A stretch of 64,000 nucleotides of DNA from Syntrophomonas palmitatica JCM 14374 (GTDB lineage Bacteria > Bacillota > Syntrophomonadia > Syntrophomonadales > Syntrophomonadaceae): positions 50,187-114,186 of the forward strand of contig NZ_BBCE01000010.1 of the NCBI RefSeq assembly GCF_001311885.1. Direction: 5' to 3'. Shown here in pieces: positions 35,830 through 45,429 of this stretch. The translations under genes and the position numbers were made by a program. Below the pieces are notes generated by a model. It ran no database searches, was not told where the DNA came from, and saw nothing but the letters and a program-made list of their open reading frames with translations. How positions within the stretch are numbered: position 1 is the stretch's first letter; every line of letters starts with the position of its first letter.

Positions 35830-36645
35830 ATGATGAAAATAGACAAAGACGTCATAGCAGAAAATGATAATAAAGCCTTGATTGGTTCTCTAAACCAGAT
35901 AGACAAAGTTATAGCGGTGATGAGCGGTAAAGGAGGCGTTGGCAAATCGACCTTTACAGCTCTTATCGCTGCATCACTGGCGCGTTCCGGTTATAAAGTG
36001 GGCATACTGGATGCGGATATAACCGGTCCCAGCCAGGCGCGGGTTTTCGGTTTAAAACCGGACGGATTACATTCTACGGAGTTTGGTTTGGAACCGGTAA
36101 TAACCCGTTCGGGCATAAAAATGATATCCATTAATTTCTTACTGCCCAATGAGGATGATCCGGTGATATGGCGGGGACCATTGCTGGCCGGAGCCGTAAA
36201 GCAGTTCTGGGAAGAGGTGGACTGGCAGGACCTGGACTACCTGGTGGTGGACCTGCCCCCGGGGACCGGAGATGTGCCATTAACTGTACTGCAGAGTATA
36301 CCTGTAGATGGTTTGGTTATCGTTTCTTCTCCCCAGGATTTAGCCTTAATGGTGGTGAAAAAGGCTATAAAAATGGCGGCTAAAATGAAAGTGCCGATCC
36401 TTGGCCTGGTGGAGAATATGAGTGAAGTGGTCTGTTCTCATTGCGGTGAGACCCTAAAGATTTTCGGGCCGGGTCAGGGTGAAAAAGTGGCTGCGGAAAT
36501 GAATATTTCCTTTTTGGGAAGCCTTCCCTGGGACCAAAATCTAAATGAACATCTGGATACAGGACGAGTGGAATTTTACCTGTCTTCCCGTGCGGATCAA
36601 ATCATGGAGAACATTCTGGCGCAGCTGCCGCAGAATCAGCAATAA
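35830..36645 (+). CDS. mrp: Mrp/NBP35 (ApbC) family ATPase
   Basis: 271 residues. Deviant Walker A MSGKGGVGKST, switch I DADITGPSQ, VDLPPGTGDVPLT (Walker B-like), and the later CSHCGE pair that may hold a bridging 4Fe-4S cluster. These proteins deliver Fe-S clusters to target enzymes. The start is ambiguous. The strong AAGGAGG at 35811-35817 is best spaced for an ATG at 35823, which opens only a 14-codon frame, while the mrp frame begins at ATG 35830 or 35833. The gene ends in a strong hairpin. Confidence 0.92.
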   Translation: MMKIDKDVIAENDNKALIGSLNQIDKVIAVMSGKGGVGKSTFTALIAASLARSGYKVGILDADITGPSQARVFGLKPDGLHSTEFGLEPVITRSGIKMISINFLLPNEDDPVIWRGPLLAGAVKQFWEEVDWQDLDYLVVDLPPGTGDVPLTVLQSIPVDGLVIVSSPQDLALMVVKKAIKMAAKMKVPILGLVENMSEVVCSHCGETLKIFGPGQGEKVAAEMNISFLGSLPWDQNLNEHLDTGRVEFYLSSRADQIMENILAQLPQNQQ

Positions 36646-36680
36646 GCAAAGCAGGGGTCTTAACAGCACCTGTCGGCGTA

Positions 36681-36717
36681 AAATAAAAGGAGGGGCAATA
36701 AGCCCCTCCTTTTATTT
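36681..36717. terminator. Strong bidirectional terminator
   Basis: AAATAAAAGGAGGGGC-AATAA-GCCCCTCCTTTTATTT, a perfect 16-base stem between the convergent mrp and thiolase genes. Confidence 0.95.
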
Positions 36718-36730
36718 ACTTACAGATTAA

Positions 36731-38010
36731 TTATTTAACCCTCTGCCAGATGGCGGCAGCGCCATGACCATGGCCGATGCACATGGATTCAACGATGTAT
36801 TCTACATCGGAGAAGTCGGGATCGGCAAACAGGGCGGTTATGTCGCAGGCGATGCGAGCGCCGGTGCAGGCCAGAGGATGGCCGATGGAGATACCGGAAC
36901 CCCATACATTGACTCTGTCTTTCGGCAGGCCCAGGGTGTCGCGGCAGTATACGGACTGAGAAGCGAAGGCTTCATTGACTTCCCACAGACCAATCTGATC
37001 CTTGGTCATGCCCGCTCTCTTCAGAACCTTGGGAATGGCCAGAGCGGGTCCGATACCCATGATTTCGGGTTCCAGACCTACAACAGCCCAGGATATCATC
37101 TTCATCTTGGGCTTCAGGCCCAGGGCTTTGCAGCCTTCTTCAGTGGCCAGAACTACACCGGCCGCGGCGTCATTGATCTGAGAGGCATTACCGGCGGTAA
37201 CGGATGCTTTTTCATCCTGCATAAATACCGGAGCCATAGCAGCCAGGCTTTCCATGGTGGTCTCGGGACGAACACCCTGGTCACGTGCGCAGATTACCTC
37301 TGCCAGTTCTTCGCCTTTCTCGGCGGCGGCTTTGGCCAGATGATCGGTGGCTACATAGCGGCGGCCATGTTATGCGGATTGGTATTCTTGGCGGCTTTGG
37401 CCGGAACTTTACACTGAATCGGGATAATGGTATCTTTGGTCTTATTGGCAGCCTGAGCGGCAGCACATTTCAGATGGGATTCCATCGCGAATTGATCCTG
37501 CTGTTCGCGGGTAATGTTGTAACGGCGGGCTACGATTTCAGCGGTGTAGCCCATGTTGATAGCGCCCAGGTCCATATATTTGCCGAGGTCAGGATGGATG
37601 TCAGCGCCAGCGCCCATCGGAATATGGCTCATGTGCTGGCAGCCGCCGGCGATTTCTACATCGCCGCCCCAGCCATTCATCATGGTGGCAATGGCGAACT
37701 GAATTGAGTTTACACCGGAAGCGCAGAAGCGGTCTACTGTACATCCGGGAACATCATAGGAACCATCGGAGAGGATCCAGGCCAGGCGGCCGATGTTCAG
37801 ACCCTGTTCCATAAAGGCATTGGCAGTTGCTGCCCAAACTACGTCATCAATGATACCCTGCTTGGCTTTGTCTTCGAGTCCGATTCTCTTTCTCAGTTCT
37901 TTGAAGACAATAGCGGACAGTTCATCAACACGGACATTGGTAAACCAGGATTGTTTGCCGGCGCGGGCCACCGGGGTACGCGCAGCTTCCACTACAAATA
38001 CGTCTTTCAT
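36731..38010 (-). CDS. Acetyl-CoA acetyltransferase (thiolase), interrupted by an apparent frameshift
   Basis: The N-terminal part (from 38010) has DVFVVEAARTPVARAG and the nucleophilic Cys in VDRFCASGVNS. It stops at 37351. The continuing frame gives GRRYVATDHLAKAAAEKGEEL, then TVTAGNASQINDAAAGVV, GSGISIGHPLACTGAR with the catalytic His, and the final Cys in SMCIGHGHGAA. A missing base near 37363-37366 joins both into about 426 residues. Most thiolases end CxGGGQG; here GHGHG replaces it. Thiolases split or build acetoacetyl- and ketoacyl-CoA, which fits butyrate or fatty-acid metabolism. Confidence 0.93.
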
Positions 38011-38369
38011 TCAGCTAATCCCCCTTAAATGTTTTTAAAATATTTCTCTACGTTGTCCGTTGCTACAGGGACAAACCACTCACGCTGATTTTATTCTACA
38101 ACTGATGTAAATATTCCTTCTAAACGGTATACAAAAATAAAAGTTACAATATTCAAATAATTCAACGATTGCCATTTGATTTAGATACATTAAAAGATGT
38201 TATCTATAAAAAAGGAAATTGAATAATTTTGTCAAATAATATCTCTGATAGGTTAACCCGGGACTATTTTTCTAGGACATATGCCATCAAACGTGTTTTT
38301 TAAAGGAATTAAAGGAAATGCACCCTTAGCTGTCGAAAATATTATGGTGAATTTCTGAAGGAGCTTAAT
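38011..38369. other. Divergent intergenic region (thiolase / membrane protein)
   Basis: 359 AT-rich bases with no gene. It must hold the promoters of the thiolase gene (minus) and the acidic membrane protein (plus). No promoter of good spacing was found with certainty. Confidence 0.5.
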
Positions 38370-39953
38370 ATGCTTGAATATTTGCTGTATGTCATTTTAA
38401 TATATATTCCTATTGGTTTAGCCCTGGCTTATTATTTAAAAAGAGATGGCCTGTCACCCAAGGATATAGCCGCTATAGTATGTATCTGCCTGCTGGTAAT
38501 TGCAACTTTCCCTATCAGCGTTGAAAGACTAGGCAGTTTATTCTCTATGGCGTTGTATATTATAGTATTAGGGGCTTTGGCCCTATACCTGCTCCACAAA
38601 CAGCGGGCCAAATACTTCGAAACCCTGGCATCTTACCTGCGCGCATGGCGGCAGCAAGCGGATTTGGCAGTTGATTCCGAAGTATCACAGATAACCGTTA
38701 ATCAGCTGCTGGCAGTTATGGAACAGGCTGAAAACAAACAGGTTGTGGAAAAGCCCGCACAGCCCGGACAGAATGAAAACGATTTGAAAATGGAAACAGA
38801 ATCTGCTGCATTTGATTCTGCAGAACAAGTATTAAGCGTTGAAGCTGTTCCTGAAACAGGCGAAATCGAATCCCCTGCACAAGATGCGGCTGGTAATGCG
38901 GATAATGATTTGCCGGTTAATGAACCAGAAACAATCATTGCAGTCGTTGATGAAGTTAAAGATGAAGGTAAAGATGAAGAACCTGATTTAAAAAAAGAAC
39001 TTGAAACTGATGACCAATCAAATTCCGAAGCAGCAGCCCTTCCTGAAGAACAACCAGAAGAAAGCGCTGTTGATCTTGAAACGGATATGGTTACAGATTT
39101 ACCTGCTGAAGAACATCAGGAAACGAAGGCAGAAAACGCAGATATGCTTGAAGAACCGGAACAACTCATAACTGAACCGGCAATAAAATATGAACTTGCT
39201 GGTGATATATTGCCGGACAAGGTAGATACAATAGCAGAGACTTTCGCAACCATGAATGAACATATTTCAGAAGCAGTCGCAGATGAAGCTGCGGCAGAAG
39301 GAATTGACGAAGAATTTGCCGCAGAGGAAATAAAAACTATTAACGAAGAAGTTATCGCAGAGGAAGCAGAAACGATAGAATCTGCAGATCAACCAAGCAG
39401 CCCGGTTGAAGAACAGACAGAACCCCTTGTAGAAAAGGCTGAAGAAATTATAGAATTATTACCTGAGACGGCTGCGCCGCAACCTTTAGAAATTCTGCCT
39501 GAACCTGCAGATTTACAAACGGATATTAATCAAGTGAATATTAATGAGGAACCTTTTATTGACCCGCAACCTGTTATAAATCAGAGCAGTGACATAAATA
39601 GTTTGATTGATCAAGGGTTCAGGTACAAGAGTAACGGACAAGAACTGCGGGCCATAGATGCATTTAATGAGGCGTGGCTGACTACGCACAACTTGGAGTT
39701 AAAGTACCTGCTGACCCTGGAACTGCTTGATCTCTATAAGGAAACCGGAAATTATTCGCAGGCCGAAATGACTATGGGTTTATTCATTGAATCGGGAGAA
39801 ATTAAATCTGATATAATAAACGAAATACATTATCAGTTGGAATATATAAGATTACTGGCTGCGGAGTTGAATCGCCTGGGCATGAACGGACTGCCATATT
39901 CCAAGGTGCCGCGATGGATTCGCCTGGAAGTGGAACACGTGTTAAGCATATAA
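38370..39953 (+). CDS. Membrane protein with a long acidic linker and a helical C-terminal domain
   Basis: 527 residues. Three hydrophobic segments (about 3-22, 33-52, 58-76), then a basic stretch, then some 290 residues rich in Glu, Ala, Asp and Pro without obvious fold (about 115-400). The last 105 residues (SLIDQGFRYKSNGQELRAIDAFNEAWLTTHNLELKYLLTLELLDLYKETGNYSQAEMTM) resemble a short TPR-like repeat. The family is unknown. It leads a run of envelope genes (two PRC-barrel/VanW-type neighbours) and has GAAGGAG before the ATG. Confidence 0.75.
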   Translation: MLEYLLYVILIYIPIGLALAYYLKRDGLSPKDIAAIVCICLLVIATFPISVERLGSLFSMALYIIVLGALALYLLHKQRAKYFETLASYLRAWRQQADLAVDSEVSQITVNQLLAVMEQAENKQVVEKPAQPGQNENDLKMETESAAFDSAEQVLSVEAVPETGEIESPAQDAAGNADNDLPVNEPETIIAVVDEVKDEGKDEEPDLKKELETDDQSNSEAAALPEEQPEESAVDLETDMVTDLPAEEHQETKAENADMLEEPEQLITEPAIKYELAGDILPDKVDTIAETFATMNEHISEAVADEAAAEGIDEEFAAEEIKTINEEVIAEEAETIESADQPSSPVEEQTEPLVEKAEEIIELLPETAAPQPLEILPEPADLQTDINQVNINEEPFIDPQPVINQSSDINSLIDQGFRYKSNGQELRAIDAFNEAWLTTHNLELKYLLTLELLDLYKETGNYSQAEMTMGLFIESGEIKSDIINEIHYQLEYIRLLAAELNRLGMNGLPYSKVPRWIRLEVEHVLSI

Positions 39954-39978
39954 GTCACTTAGGAAGGGAGAAGAAATA

Positions 39979-40695
39979 ATGAAAAAAAGCCAGGAGATTA
40001 TTGGCCTGCCTGTTTTTTCTATTGTTGACGGGAAAAAAATTGGTCAGGTTAAAGATCTGGTCCTCAATCCAGAGGAGGGCAAACTTGACTTTATTCTGGT
40101 AAGCAACGGCAGCTGGTATGTGGGAGCGCGGGTATTACCCTATAAAGCGGTTATGGGCATAGGGCAGCATGCGGTTACTACCGAGAGTGAAAATCTTTTG
40201 ACCAGCATCAATGAAACATCCAGCGCCAACAGTCTTTTGCAGAGGAATATAGAAATCAAAGGCAACCGGGTTCTAACTAATAAAGGTAATCTTATCGGCG
40301 TTATTACCGAATATGAAGTGGATGAATTGAGCGGAAAAATTACCCGTCTGGAATATAGAAGCGCCTATGATGAATCTAGTATTGAAATAATTGATGCCAC
40401 CCAGGTTTTAACGTATGGTTCTGATGTAATCGTGGTTAAAGAACCTCAGGAAGGGCTAGGGCCTCTGTCATTTACCCCTGCGCCGACCGAAGCCGGCGGG
40501 GCTGCTGAAACCGAAGGGGCAGCATTTTTCAAACAGAGACAAAGGCAGTTTTTATTAGGCAAGAAAGTCACCCAGGATATCCGTGATGGTTCCGGCAATG
40601 TGTTGATAGCTGAGGGAACCGTGGTTTCGGAAGAAATCATTATAATCGCTGAGAATAATAACAAATATGTGGAGCTGACCCAGTGCGTTAAATAA
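39979..40695 (+). CDS. PRC-barrel domain protein
   Basis: 238 residues. KSQEIIGLPVFSIVDGKKIGQVKDLVLNPEEGKLDFILVS is a PRC-barrel start, and a second, weaker repeat begins near NRVLTNKGNLIGVITEYEVDELSGKITRLEYR. C-terminal residues 165-238 contain GKKVTQDIRDGSGNVLIAEGTVVS, a further small barrel-like unit. PRC-barrel proteins bind RNA or other proteins and appear in sporulation contexts (YlmC/YmxH). It sits 25 bases after the acidic membrane protein, in one operon. Confidence 0.82.
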   Translation: MKKSQEIIGLPVFSIVDGKKIGQVKDLVLNPEEGKLDFILVSNGSWYVGARVLPYKAVMGIGQHAVTTESENLLTSINETSSANSLLQRNIEIKGNRVLTNKGNLIGVITEYEVDELSGKITRLEYRSAYDESSIEIIDATQVLTYGSDVIVVKEPQEGLGPLSFTPAPTEAGGAAETEGAAFFKQRQRQFLLGKKVTQDIRDGSGNVLIAEGTVVSEEIIIIAENNNKYVELTQCVK

Positions 40696-40710
40696 TTAGG
40701 GAGTTTTCAT

Positions 40711-41930
40711 ATGACGGACTCAACTAAAATAGTCGCCCGGGTTATGTCACTGGTTATAACATCAGTTATATTAAGCCTGGTTTTTGTTTCATTTGCGCTG
40801 GCCAGGCGTGATGCTGATACTTATCCCTCCAATATATGGCTGGGAGGGGTATACATAGGCAACCTGACCAGAGAGGAAGCCCTTAACGTAATTACCAACC
40901 AGCTGCAGAACACCTGGGGGAAAAACTATCCTTAAAACTTCCCGATAAAAAACTTGAATATGCCCTGGAGAAAATGGGGGTTAATTATGATTACTCAGCC
41001 AGCCTGGAAAGGGCAGAAGAGGCGGTAACCGCTAATGAAGGACTTTCCGGGTTATTGCATCATGCCACCATCAGGGGGGCAAAACAGAATATTAATCCAG
41101 TATTTAATTTTGATAAATCTTCACTGACTGATCAGTTGAATAGTATTAAATTGCAATATGATAAACCCGCACTTGATGCGCGTGTTATGTATGCCAATGA
41201 TTACCTGGAATATATTTCTCATCGTGATGGTTATTCCATAAACATTAATAAAAGCCTGGCAAAGATAATGGATTCTCTGTGCCAAGGGTCTTTGGACCCG
41301 ATAGAATTGGAAATAGAACCCGTATATCCACGCGTAAGATTGGATGACATCAAAGAAGTAAAAGATGTTTTGGGAATCAGCTTAATGAAGCTGCCGGGAA
41401 CAGCTGAACAGTATAAAGCCCTTCAGACCAGCATAAATGGAGTAATATTCATGCCGGATGAAAGCTTTACCCTGGCTTCATTTCTGCAGGATGGATGGGC
41501 ATCGAACCAGCAGTTATGCCAGCTGGTCGATAAAACTATAACGGAAGCATGCACAGAGGCTGGACTGAAGGTGGAAGGAACTCCGGGCTATTATACCAAT
41601 ACCCTGGAAGATCCCATATTGCTGGCAGCTTCGCTCGATAAGAACAGCCTTATCATTAAGATTTACGGTTGTCAGACTGAGGAAGGGAAAGAAATAAAAT
41701 ATATTAAAGAAAAAGAAAAGATAGAACCGGGGGTACAATTCAAAACCGACCGGCATATTAGCCCCAACCAGCGCGTTATAAAACGGGAAGGAACCCCTGG
41801 CTTGGTGGACAGACAATATCGAGTGGTTAAACTGCATGGCAAAGTAATTGAAAAGACCCTCTTATCCGAGCAAACCACACCGGCTGTTGACACTATTATC
41901 CTGGTAGGACCGGGAACAATCAAAAAGTAA
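40711..41930 (+). CDS. VanW-like/G5-domain exported protein, interrupted by an apparent frameshift
   Basis: The first part (40711-40935) has an N-terminal membrane anchor (VMSLVITSVILSLVFVSFALA) and NIWLGGVYIGNLTREEALNVI, the usual start of the peptidoglycan-binding domain of VanW proteins. A stop follows at once, but the frame from 40923 continues KLSLKLPDKKLEYALEKMGVNYDY through 41930. A missing base in GGGGGAAAAA (40916-40925) repairs it to about 406 residues. A degenerate VanW-like middle and a C-terminal G5-like domain (about the last 75 residues) follow. It probably binds the cell wall. Confidence 0.8.
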
Positions 41931-41986
41931 ACAACTGCAACGTGCATATGTTATAATAATTGGAACATAAACAAGGAGGAAAACGC

Positions 41987-42091
41987 ATGGAGGAGTTAAA
42001 AAAACAGGTTATCGGGGAAATGCTGCGCACCCTGCTGTGGATTGCTATAGCTATGGGAGCTGGAATAGGCGTCCACTATGTTATTTGGTAG
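41987..42091 (+). CDS. Small single-span membrane protein (34 residues)
   Basis: ATG 41987 after a strong AAGGAGG. The product MEELKKQVIGEMLRTLLWIA begins charged and continues as one hydrophobic segment to VHYVIW. The family is unknown. The ribosome site and composition support a genuine short gene just before the csoR promoter. Confidence 0.68.
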   Translation: MEELKKQVIGEMLRTLLWIAIAMGAGIGVHYVIW

Positions 42092-42172
42092 GCGTTAAGG
42101 CTCTTCTCGATGTCATAAATTTGAATCAAGCGGTAAAAGATAAGGGTGGCATTAATACTGCCCTTATTTTTA

Positions 42173-42201
42173 TTGACAATATTGGATACCATATTTATAC
42201 T
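42173..42201 (+). promoter_or_regulatory. Promoter of csoR-trxA
   Basis: TTGACA at 42173-42178 and TATACT at 42196-42201 with a 17-base spacer. Confidence 0.75.
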
Positions 42202-42210
42202 AAATATATA

Positions 42211-42229
42211 AATACCCATGGGGGGTATT
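42211..42229. promoter_or_regulatory. CsoR-type operator overlapping the csoR ribosome site
   Basis: AATACCC-N5-GGGTATT, about ten bases past the -10 box. CsoR/RcnR-type repressors bind GC-rich palindromes flanked by AT, such as ATACCC...GGGTAT. It would let the repressor control its own transcript, and the G-run also forms the ribosome site. Confidence 0.75.
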
Positions 42230-42234
42230 ACACA

Positions 42235-42510
42235 ATGCCGGAAGCGGAAAATAATACCCAAAAGGTTTTATTGATGCGTCTTAGACGTATTGAGGGGCAG
42301 GTACGTGGTGTGCAGCGCATGATTGAAGACGGCAGTGATTGTGGCGAAATTCTTAACCAGATTGCCGCTGTTAAAGCAGCGGTAAACCGGGTAGGTATCT
42401 TAATATTTGAAAACCATGCTAAAGACTGCATCCTGCGTAATGTAAGTCAAAGTCCCTCCGATGAAGAATTCAAAGAAATTTTCACTATGATGGGCAGGCT
42501 GCTCAGATAA
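42235..42510 (+). CDS. csoR: CsoR/RcnR-family metal-sensing repressor (DUF156)
   Basis: 91 residues from ATG 42235. VLLMRLRRIEGQVRGVQRMIEDGSDCGEILNQIAAVKAAVNRVG is the family core. The Cys in DGSDC and the His and Cys in ENHAKDC correspond to the C-H-C copper-binding triad of CsoR. A CsoR-type palindrome covers its leader. No copper exporter is adjacent; the next gene is thioredoxin. So a copper or sulfide/persulfide role (CstR-like) remains possible. Confidence 0.87.
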   Translation: MPEAENNTQKVLLMRLRRIEGQVRGVQRMIEDGSDCGEILNQIAAVKAAVNRVGILIFENHAKDCILRNVSQSPSDEEFKEIFTMMGRLLR

Positions 42511-42530
42511 AAGAAGAAGGAGGTAATACG

Positions 42531-42857
42531 ATGTCTGAGGTTGCAAGCGTGAATCAAGACACCTGGGAAAAAGAAGTGGTACAATCTGAACTTCCGGTGA
42601 TGGTGGACTTTTGGGCTCCCTGGTGCGGACCTTGTAAAATGTTGGGGCCGACCATAGATACCCTGGCAGGTGAGAATGCTGGTAAGATTAATGTAGTCAA
42701 AGTAAATGTGGACGAAAATAAAGCCTTGGCGGTTCAATTTGGCGTACGCGGCGTTCCCACCCTGGCCTTTTTCAAAGGAGGATCTGAAGTTAAACGCATC
42801 GTGGGCGCTCAGGGAAAAAGCCAGCTGCAGCAGGCAATTGATGACGTAATTAAATAG
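42531..42857 (+). CDS. trxA: Thioredoxin
   Basis: 108 residues, canonical: WAPWCGPCKM with the redox pair, VNVDENKALAVQFGVRGVPTLAFFKGG with the cis-Pro. AGGAGGTAATACG precedes the ATG. It lies 20 bases after csoR and is likely controlled by it, which would tie thiol repair to metal stress. A terminator follows. Confidence 0.97.
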   Translation: MSEVASVNQDTWEKEVVQSELPVMVDFWAPWCGPCKMLGPTIDTLAGENAGKINVVKVNVDENKALAVQFGVRGVPTLAFFKGGSEVKRIVGAQGKSQLQQAIDDVIK

Positions 42858-42866
42858 AGAGACGAA

Positions 42867-42899
42867 AAGCTCGGCTTGATTCTATCACAAGCCGGGCTT
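42867..42899 (+). terminator. Terminator of csoR-trxA
   Basis: AAGCTCGGCTTG/CAAGCCGGGCTT stem, followed by ATTTTTTTG. It lies at the end of the convergent rarA gene. Confidence 0.92.
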
Positions 42900-44220
42900 A
42901 TTTTTTTGTTTCAATTCTTTTTAAGAACTCAGCGATTTTTATTTCATAACCGTTTCTGCCAGGTTGATAAAAAGTACTTCCCCGGGCTTCTTCGGGCATA
43001 TATTCCTGGGCTATGTAGCCGCCATAATCGTGGGGATATCTGTATCCCTGACCATGGCCCAGCAAAGAACCGGCTTTAGAATGCGAAGCATCAGCCAGGT
43101 GTTTGGGGACCTGAATTTTTTTGCTCTGGCGTACGAAGTTCATGGCCTGGTCAATGGCGGTTTTACTGCTGTTGCTCTTAGGGGCTGTGGCCAGGTATAT
43201 AGTGGCTTCGGCTAATGGAATCCGTGCTTCGGGTAAACCCACGAAATCGACTGCCTGCGCAGCGGCAGCAGCTATCGATAAGGCATAAGGGTCAGCTAAC
43301 CCGATATCTTCAGCGGCATGAACAATAATGCGGCGGGCTATGAATTTGGGATCTTCTCCGCCTTCCAGCATTACCGCCAGCCAAAAAAGAGCGGCGTCAG
43401 GATCTGAACCCCGGATGCTTTTAATATAAGCGGATATGGTGTCATAATGATAGTCTCCGCTGCGGTCATAATTAAGCATGGGACGAGACATAATCATCTG
43501 CAGCATGTCCGCGGTTATAGTCATGCTCTTCGCTCTATCCACGTCCAGAAATGAGTTCACGGCTGTTTCAACAATATTCAGGGCCATGCGGCCATCGCCT
43601 TTACAAGCAGCAGCCAGCCAGTCCAAACTTTCCTGCTCAATCGCTATATTGTATTCACCCAGGCCTCTTTCTTTATCTGCAAGGGCATGTTTTACCACTT
43701 GAGTTATCGCCGTTTCGTCAAGGGGTTCCAGGATATATATTTTCATTCTGGATAACAAAGCGTTGTTTAATTCATACAGGGGATTCTCAGTGGTGGCGCC
43801 TATAAGCAGGAGGGTTCCGTCTTCTACAAACGGCAGCAGCACATCCTGCTGGCTTTTGTTAAAGCGGTGGATTTCATCAACAAACAGAATGGTTCGCTGC
43901 AGGTGGTATTTTAAACGATCGGAAGCTTCAGCGGCAGTGCGTTTGATATCACTGACTCCGCTGGTAACCGCGGGCAGAAAATCAAAATAGGAATTGGTGG
44001 CTGAAGCAATTACCCGCGCTATACTGGTTTTGCCTGTTCCGGGAGGACCATACAGTACGAAAGAATGCAGCTGGTCTTTTTCAATCGCACGGCGGAGTAC
44101 GGAACCGCGGGCTACTGCCTTTTGTCCAACCACCTCGTCCAGATTGCGGGGACGCATGCGGTAAGCCAGAGGGGCATTATTGTTCACTATTTTATCCCGG
44201 TTGGTATCAAAGAGATCCAT
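42898..44220 (-). CDS. rarA: Replication-associated recombination protein A (MgsA/RarA)
   Basis: 440 residues. Walker A GPPGTGKTS, Walker B ILFVDEIHRFN, sensor 1 LIGATTENP. N-terminal LAYRMRPRNLDEVVGQ and C-terminal RIPLAEATIYLATAPKSN are specific to RarA/WRNIP1. It loads near stalled replication forks. GGAGG precedes the ATG. It lies divergent to mnmA, as in Bacillus. Confidence 0.96.
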   Translation of the reverse strand: MDLFDTNRDKIVNNNAPLAYRMRPRNLDEVVGQKAVARGSVLRRAIEKDQLHSFVLYGPPGTGKTSIARVIASATNSYFDFLPAVTSGVSDIKRTAAEASDRLKYHLQRTILFVDEIHRFNKSQQDVLLPFVEDGTLLLIGATTENPLYELNNALLSRMKIYILEPLDETAITQVVKHALADKERGLGEYNIAIEQESLDWLAAACKGDGRMALNIVETAVNSFLDVDRAKSMTITADMLQMIMSRPMLNYDRSGDYHYDTISAYIKSIRGSDPDAALFWLAVMLEGGEDPKFIARRIIVHAAEDIGLADPYALSIAAAAAQAVDFVGLPEARIPLAEATIYLATAPKSNSSKTAIDQAMNFVRQSKKIQVPKHLADASHSKAGSLLGHGQGYRYPHDYGGYIAQEYMPEEARGSTFYQPGRNGYEIKIAEFLKRIETKK

Positions 44221-44412
44221 TTAAGCCTCCAAATCAGTCTGTTGAAAATATTATAAAACAGAATAAATGTTTGCACCAGGTTACAGTGACTTGATTTACT
44301 CGGTTTTTGATGGTAATACTAAGAAATGGACGCAGAAGACACGGGATTTGTGTCAACTGCGAAATTTGTATTAGCAGATTGTCTGCTAAATTAATTTGTG
44401 GGGAGAAAACAA

Positions 44413-45429
44413 GTGAAGACAGCGGTTTTAATGAGCGGCGGGGTGGACAGCTCGCTGGCGGCGTTATTGCTTCAAGAGCAAGGTCATGAGATCATTGGCC
44501 TTACCATGATAAATTGGCATGAAGAAGTAGCCGAAAAGGGCAGGGAAGCTGCAGAATTACTGGGAATTCAACATTATGTGGCCGACCTGCGCGTCCTTTT
44601 TCAACAAAAGGTGATCGATTATTTCTGTAAAGCATATGAAAAAGGGGATACCCCCAATCCATGCGTGGAGTGCAACCGTCACATAAAGTTTGGCGCACTG
44701 CTGGATGCTGCGCTTAGAATTGGCTGCGACAAGGTAGCCACAGGGCATTATGCCCGGGTAGAGTATGATGATCAGCGGGAACGCTATTTATTAAGGAAAG
44801 GGTTGGATGTATCCAAGGACCAGAGTTATTTTCTCTGGGCTCTGAACCAGGACCAGCTAAGTCATATTATTTTTCCCCTGGGGGAGATGCGTAAAGAAGG
44901 CGTAAAAAGACTGGCACGGGAAAAGGGATTGCCCGCCGCGGACAGCCGAGAAAGCCAGGAGATATGTTTTATCGAAAATGATTACCGTGATTTTATTCGT
45001 GACAGGATTTATTACCAGGAAGGCGAGATAGTTGACAGGCGGGGGCAGGTTCTGGGGCGTCATCAGGGATTGCCTTTTTACACTGTCGGCCAGCGCAGGG
45101 GATTAGGAATTGCTGCCGGGAGTCCTGTTTATGTTTGTGCAATGGAATATGCACAGAATAGGCTGATTTTAGACCAGGAGGAAACGCTTTATAAGTCTGA
45201 ACTGATCAGCAGGCATAACAATTATGTTATGTTTGATGAATTACAAGCTCCTATGAGGGTTAACGCCAAAATACGCTATGCCGCCAGAGCAGCCGAAGCG
45301 GTCATTTATCCGCTGGAAGATGGAAATGTGCGGGTTGAATTTACCGATCCCCAACGGGCTATAACCCCGGGGCAGTCGGTAGTTTATTACCAAGGGGATT
45401 ATGTTGTAGGCGGGGGAATAATTGTGTAA
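44413..45429 (+). CDS. mnmA: tRNA-specific 2-thiouridylase
   Basis: 338 residues from GTG 44413, with GGGGAGA upstream. It thiolates U34 in Lys, Glu and Gln tRNAs. PP-loop MSGGVDSSLAA, TPNPCVECNRHIKFG with the first catalytic Cys, ATGHYAR, KDQSYFLW, SQEICFIENDYRDF with the second Cys, and TVGQRRGLGI. It is slightly shorter than E. coli MnmA (368). An earlier GTG at 44398 is possible but overlaps the ribosome site. Confidence 0.95.
   Translation: MKTAVLMSGGVDSSLAALLLQEQGHEIIGLTMINWHEEVAEKGREAAELLGIQHYVADLRVLFQQKVIDYFCKAYEKGDTPNPCVECNRHIKFGALLDAALRIGCDKVATGHYARVEYDDQRERYLLRKGLDVSKDQSYFLWALNQDQLSHIIFPLGEMRKEGVKRLAREKGLPAADSRESQEICFIENDYRDFIRDRIYYQEGEIVDRRGQVLGRHQGLPFYTVGQRRGLGIAAGSPVYVCAMEYAQNRLILDQEETLYKSELISRHNNYVMFDELQAPMRVNAKIRYAARAAEAVIYPLEDGNVRVEFTDPQRAITPGQSVVYYQGDYVVGGGIIV

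Noticed and set aside
36764..37417. Open frame of 217 codons on the plus strand
   Set aside because: It lies entirely opposite the thiolase gene, whose motifs are unmistakable, and has no ribosome site.
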